Of a DNA stretch of 10,168 bases, positions 7,583 through 10,168 are shown in pieces. Every line of letters starts with the position of its first letter. Within the stretch, counting starts at the first letter, position 1. The notes under the pieces are model-generated. The model was not told the origin of the DNA. It searched no databases and saw nothing but the letters and a program-made list of their open reading frames with translations. Origin of the DNA: an uncultured Clostridia bacterium (GTDB lineage: Bacteria > Bacillota > Clostridia > Christensenellales > UBA1242); contig CALVZT010000024.1 in the NCBI GenBank assembly GCA_944372595.1, forward strand, positions 1 to 10,168, written 5' to 3'. The translations under genes were made by a program, and so were the position numbers.

Positions 7583-8821
7583 TTACTTTAATACCACTTT
7601 CATAAATGTTTTCTTTCCCTTCTTAATAAGCAATGCATTATCAACAAAATCTTTGTTTGTAACGATGTAATTAACATTAGTAACCTTATTATTATTAAGG
7701 CTAAGACCACCCTGCTCGATTGCCCTTCTTGCTTCCGAACGAGTTGCTACAACTTTTGCCTTTTCACACAATTCGGTTATGCTTATTTCCCCATTAAAAC
7801 CAATTAACTCATAACTTGGTGCGTTATCAATGTTTTGTTGACTACCAAATAATTTCTGTGCAGTCTCTAATGCAAGTTTTGCTTCATCTTCACCATGCAC
7901 TAATTTAGTAATTTCATAAGCCATAATACGTTTGGCTTCTCTTATATCCCCTTTCATAATTTCAGCAATTTTATCCAAAGGGAGATAAGTAAGAATCTTT
8001 AATAATTTCTCAACATCACGGTCATCACAATTATAAAAATATTGATAAAAGTCATAAGGAGAAAATTTGTTTTTATCTACCCAAACAGCACCTTTTTCTG
8101 TTTTACCCATTTTAACTCCATCAGCATTTAACAAAAGAACATTAGTAAACGCTTGGAATGTTTCAGCATCTTTACCTTCCATAATTGATAGTTTTCTTCC
8201 AAGGTCAGCTCCCGCTAATATATTAGCCCATTGGTCAGAGCCACCAAATTCAAGACGACAACCATACTTTCTATTAAGATATACAAAGTCATACGCCTGC
8301 ATTAACATATATCCCATTTCAAAAAAAGTCAATCCACCATTTTCCAAACGGTTTTTATATGCGTCACAAGCAAGCATTTTGTTGACATTAAAATGCACTC
8401 CTATATCTCGCATAAAATCAATATAATCGTAACCTTTATACCAATCAGCATTATTTACAATCAGTGCTGGATTATCTCCATCAAGTTTTAAAAATTTACC
8501 TATTGCCTTTTCAAGTCCAGGACGATTTTTGTCAACAAAATCATTAGACACCATCTTTCGCATATCAGATCTTCCCGAAGGGTCACCTATCATTGCGGTA
8601 GCCCCACCCAAAACAACTATGATTTTATGTCCTGCGTCTTGGAGATATTTTGCCATAATCAATGGTAAACAATGACCAATGTGTAAACTATCAGCAGTAG
8701 GGTCAAAACCAGCATAAGCGACTATTGGTTTGCCATTAAGCAATTTTCTTACTTCCTCTTCGTTTGTCATTTGATATATATATCCACGCTCTTGCAATGT
8801 TTCAAATAATTTTTTATTCAT
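7583..8821 (-). CDS. tyrS: Tyrosyl-tRNA synthetase
   Basis: Class I enzyme that attaches tyrosine to tRNA-Tyr. The 412-aa protein has the Rossmann catalytic domain with AGFDPTADSLHIGH (HIGH at 47-50), GGATAMIGDPSGRSD (72-86), the tyrosine-site helix region YMLMQAYDF, and GGSDQW (193-198). The KMSKS-equivalent loop is KMGKT (237-241). The C-terminal S4 RNA-binding domain covers about the last 65 residues (VATRSEARRAIEQGG...). The ATG at 8821 is preceded by AGGAGGT; the frame stays open upstream to 9019, but that stretch is the T-box leader RNA, so the longer protein is spurious. Expression is controlled by the T-box and the promoter at 9050-9078. No convincing terminator follows the stop; some read-through into rplS is possible. 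Confidence 0.97.
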   Translation of the reverse strand: MNKKLFETLQERGYIYQMTNEEEVRKLLNGKPIVAYAGFDPTADSLHIGHCLPLIMAKYLQDAGHKIIVVLGGATAMIGDPSGRSDMRKMVSNDFVDKNRPGLEKAIGKFLKLDGDNPALIVNNADWYKGYDYIDFMRDIGVHFNVNKMLACDAYKNRLENGGLTFFEMGYMLMQAYDFVYLNRKYGCRLEFGGSDQWANILAGADLGRKLSIMEGKDAETFQAFTNVLLLNADGVKMGKTEKGAVWVDKNKFSPYDFYQYFYNCDDRDVEKLLKILTYLPLDKIAEIMKGDIREAKRIMAYEITKLVHGEDEAKLALETAQKLFGSQQNIDNAPSYELIGFNGEISITELCEKAKVVATRSEARRAIEQGGLSLNNNKVTNVNYIVTNKDFVDNALLIKKGKKTFMKVVLK

Positions 8822-8834
8822 AATAAACCTCCTA

Positions 8835-8864
8835 AAAATAAAAAAAGTCCTACAAACATAGGAC
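8835..8864 (-). terminator. T-box terminator hairpin before tyrS
   Basis: On the minus strand GTCCTA (8859-8864) pairs with TAGGAC (8847-8852) across a 6-nt loop, followed by TTTTTTTATTTTT that runs into the tyrS Shine-Dalgarno. Its 5' arm is also used by the antiterminator, so the two structures exclude each other. It should stop transcription when tRNA-Tyr is charged. Confidence 0.9.
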
Positions 8865-9043
8865 GAATTTATCGTGGTACCACCTAATTTTGTGCAAAGC
8901 ACCTCATTTACCTTATTAACCAAAGGCAAGTTATACTCGGATAACGTAACTTCAATATAAATGCCCAAAGTTTCGCACCAACCAACTTCTCTCTTTTGCA
9001 AACACATATATCTACTCATTTATCTTCAACGTATTATTAAATT
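8835..9043 (-). promoter_or_regulatory. Tyrosine T-box riboswitch controlling tyrS
   Basis: Leader RNA that senses uncharged tRNA-Tyr. The T-box core AGGTGGTACCACGA is at 8872-8885. The antiterminator folds cleanly: UAGG (8883-8886) with CCUA (8859-8862), the 7-nt bulge UGGUACC (8876-8882), and ACGA (8872-8875) with UCGU (8863-8866). UGGU in the bulge can pair with an ACCA tRNA end, as expected for tRNA-Tyr. Stem I features include an AGAGA motif followed by a GGUUGGUG distal loop, and a base pairing of GAUAA near 9025 with UUAUC near 8942. The likely specifier is UAC (8946-8948), a tyrosine codon just before that base stem. Hairpins CCTT/AAGG and GTGC/GCAC (8892-8902) fit stems II and III. 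The 5' end is set by the predicted start near 9043. Confidence 0.93.
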
Positions 9044-9049
9044 ATCAGT

Positions 9050-9078
9050 AGTCTAGCAAACTATTAATTAAATGTCAA
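9050..9078 (-). promoter_or_regulatory. tyrS T-box operon promoter
   Basis: The minus strand reads consensus TTGACA (9073-9078), a 17-bp spacer ending TGC, and TAGACT (9050-9055), an extended -10. It begins 6 nt after the yraN stop and lies at the right distance before the T-box stem I. Confidence 0.85.
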
Positions 9079-9084
9079 GCGTTT

Positions 9085-9435
9085 TTAGAATGCATTTACA
9101 AAATGTTCTATTGTATAATTGTGTTCATCGCCAACAATTTCTATAACATCAAATCTTACTGGCACATTAATAATTGAATGTAATTTAAGGTACTGCATTG
9201 CCACCAATCTTATTTTATTTTGCTTATAATTATTAACAGCTTCTCTTGGATACCCCATCGATAATGAAGAGCGCATTTTTACTTCAACAAACACTAGATG
9301 TTTTTTATCCGTAACTATCAAATCAATCTCGCCAGCCGAAGTTCTGAAATTTTTCTCTACCATTTTATATCTATGTTTTTTTAGATAAGAATAAGCAATT
9401 GCTTCACCAACCTTACCTTTTATTATTTTTTGCAT
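9085..9435 (-). CDS. UPF0102/YraN family protein with a PD-(D/E)XK nuclease-like fold
   Basis: Member of the YraN (UPF0102) family, found in most bacteria and predicted from its fold to be an endonuclease-like protein; the cellular role is not established. The 116 aa are a typical length. The N-terminal helix KGKVGEAIAYSYLKK is followed by the nuclease-like motif AGEIDLI (Glu36, Asp38) and VFVEVK (Glu51, Lys53), then YPREAVN and RFDVIEI (94-100). All the expected polar residues are present. The start ATG at 9435 has TAGGT about eight bases upstream; the in-frame TTG at 9441 sits too close to that site. It lies downstream of rnhB, a common arrangement, with a 22-codon frame between them. Confidence 0.93.
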   Translation of the reverse strand: MQKIIKGKVGEAIAYSYLKKHRYKMVEKNFRTSAGEIDLIVTDKKHLVFVEVKMRSSLSMGYPREAVNNYKQNKIRLVAMQYLKLHSIINVPVRFDVIEIVGDEHNYTIEHFVNAF

Positions 9436-9437
9436 AA

Positions 9438-9506
9438 TCAATACCTACTTATTGCTATATAAAAACTTAACGCCAGCAAAAAAGCTACACTTAATCCAAC
9501 CGCCAT
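9438..9506 (-). CDS. Predicted 22-aa single-pass membrane peptide between rnhB and yraN
   Basis: I do not recognise this gene. The frame starts with ATG 1 nt after the rnhB TGA (TGATATG), is preceded by AAAGGA at a good distance, and stops with TGA two bases before the yraN ATG. It therefore fills the intergenic gap almost exactly. The peptide begins MAVGLSVAFLLALSF and ends YIAISRY. It is strongly hydrophobic, with no acidic residue and a single Arg next to the C-terminus, as in a minimal membrane helix. The bases AGTAGG near its end (Ser-Arg codons) also provide the yraN ribosome site, so it could work as a translational bridge to yraN. It may be a real micropeptide or only a coupling device; the layout, not homology, supports it. 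Confidence 0.5.
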   Translation of the reverse strand: MAVGLSVAFLLALSFYIAISRY

Positions 9507-9507
9507 A

Positions 9508-10104
9508 TCAATTGTCCTTTATAAAATTTTTTATAAAACTGTTTCTATGAATTTTACATTTGCCATATTGCAACAACTTTTGTATGTGTAATTTTGTACC
9601 ATACCCTTTATGTTTTTCAAATTCATACACAGGATAAATTTTTGATAAGTCTTTCATTTTATTATCTCTATGTACCTTTGCAAGAATCGAAGCTGCTGCA
9701 ATATTATAACTTAATGCATCGCCTTTAATTATATTATCTTGTGGAATATTAATATCTAATTTGACCGCATCTATTAAAACTCTATCTGGCACAATTTTTA
9801 ATAAATTTAAGGCATTAATCATTCCTTGTTTGGTTGCATTCAAAATATTAATATCATCTATTGTCTTCTCATCAACTTCAACAATAGAATATGCTAATGC
9901 TGTGTTTTTTATTTTTTCAAACAATTCCTCTCGTTTTTTTTGAGATAATTTTTTGCTATCATTAATTCCATCAATGATATGTTCTTTATCTAGTGGCATA
10001 ATAACACAAGCACAAACAACAGGGCCAGCAAGTGGTCCTCTACCCGCCTCATCAATTCCCGCTAAGATAATATTATTTGGATATTTTCTTTCGTAATCTA
10101 ACAT
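9508..10104 (-). CDS. rnhB: Ribonuclease HII
   Basis: Cuts the RNA part of RNA-DNA hybrids and removes single ribonucleotides misincorporated into DNA. The 198-aa protein carries the signature AGIDEAGRGPLAGPV, with catalytic Asp18 and Glu19. The other two expected acidic residues are Asp112 (VLIDAV) and Asp129 (IIKGDALS). AAASILAKVHRD and the C-terminal HKGYGTKLH are also family hallmarks. The N-terminal LDYERKYPN segment aligns with the YE segment that precedes the signature in other RNases HII, supporting the ATG at 10104 although no good Shine-Dalgarno lies close to it. The gene overlaps the preceding reading frame by 32 nt, so translation may be coupled to it. Confidence 0.96.
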   Translation of the reverse strand: MLDYERKYPNNIILAGIDEAGRGPLAGPVVCACVIMPLDKEHIIDGINDSKKLSQKKREELFEKIKNTALAYSIVEVDEKTIDDINILNATKQGMINALNLLKIVPDRVLIDAVKLDINIPQDNIIKGDALSYNIAAASILAKVHRDNKMKDLSKIYPVYEFEKHKGYGTKLHIQKLLQYGKCKIHRNSFIKNFIKDN

Positions 10105-10168
10105 CGTCTAAAATAATTTTCCCCATTCTACCTTTTCTAAAATCATCAATTATAATTCTACTACATCT
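10073..10168 (-). CDS. rbgA: Probable RbgA/YlqF ribosome-biogenesis GTPase (partial, C-terminal 31 residues)
   Basis: A minus-strand frame is open from the right window edge to a TAA at 10073-10075. It encodes 31 residues, including RIIIDDFRKGRMGKIILDD and a basic tail. The pattern I-DFR-GR-GKI-L resembles the C-terminus of RbgA/YlqF, a GTPase for late 50S subunit assembly. RbgA is usually directly upstream of rnhB in Firmicutes, which supports the call. The GTPase motifs lie outside the window, so the identification rests on a short tail and gene order. The end overlaps the rnhB start by 32 nt. Confidence 0.62.
   Translation of the reverse strand, partial: RCSRIIIDDFRKGRMGKIILDDVRLRKKISK

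Noticed and set aside
8822..9019. In-frame N-terminal extension of TyrRS of 66 codons
   Set aside because: The stretch is the T-box leader including its terminator. The ATG at 8821 has AGGAGGT and gives a standard TyrRS N-terminus.
1..10168. Mobile elements, CRISPR repeats, phage or defence genes
   Set aside because: No transposase, integrase, terminal repeats, spaced direct repeats or foreign-looking segment was seen. All genes are conserved housekeeping families with similar composition.

Overview
The window is a compact run of housekeeping genes, all on the minus strand, from a low-GC bacterium. The likely group is Bacillota (Firmicutes), and Clostridia-like more than Bacillus-like. Four things support this: a T-box leader in front of tyrS, a folate-type TrmFO, strong AGGAGG ribosome binding sites throughout, and the Firmicutes-style chain dprA-topA-trmFO-hslV-hslU. 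I cannot name a genus. Genes are described below in the direction of transcription, from high to low coordinates.

Region 1 (10168 to 9085): the last 31 codons of a probable rbgA/ylqF ribosome-assembly GTPase, then rnhB (RNase HII), then an unlisted 22-codon reading frame for a tiny hydrophobic peptide, then a yraN/UPF0102 nuclease-fold protein. The 22-codon frame has its own Shine-Dalgarno sequence and fills the rnhB-yraN gap almost to the base. Region 2 (9084 to 7583): a strong promoter and a complete T-box riboswitch (antiterminator and competing terminator) controlling tyrS. Region 3 (7582 to 7050): rplS (L19) with its own near-consensus promoter, a short structured leader that may be autoregulatory, and a clear intrinsic terminator. 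Region 4 (7049 to 1): a promoter region with a perfect 10-bp inverted repeat around a TATAAT box, then six tightly coupled genes: comM/yifB, dprA, topA, trmFO, hslV and the start of hslU (cut by the window edge).

The genes serve basic information processing: ribosome assembly (RbgA, L19), tRNA charging and modification (TyrRS, TrmFO), DNA topology and RNA-DNA hybrid removal (TopA, RNase HII), handling of incoming DNA (DprA, ComM/YifB) and proteolysis (HslVU). In region 4 each start overlaps or nearly touches the preceding stop, so translational coupling is likely. Compared with the Bacillus order, xerC is missing between trmFO and hslV, and tyrS-rplS sits between yraN and comM.

I found no mobile element, CRISPR array, rRNA or tRNA gene, and no gene-free stretch longer than 300 bases. 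The observations most worth checking are the 22-aa peptide between rnhB and yraN and the palindrome-flanked promoter before comM.
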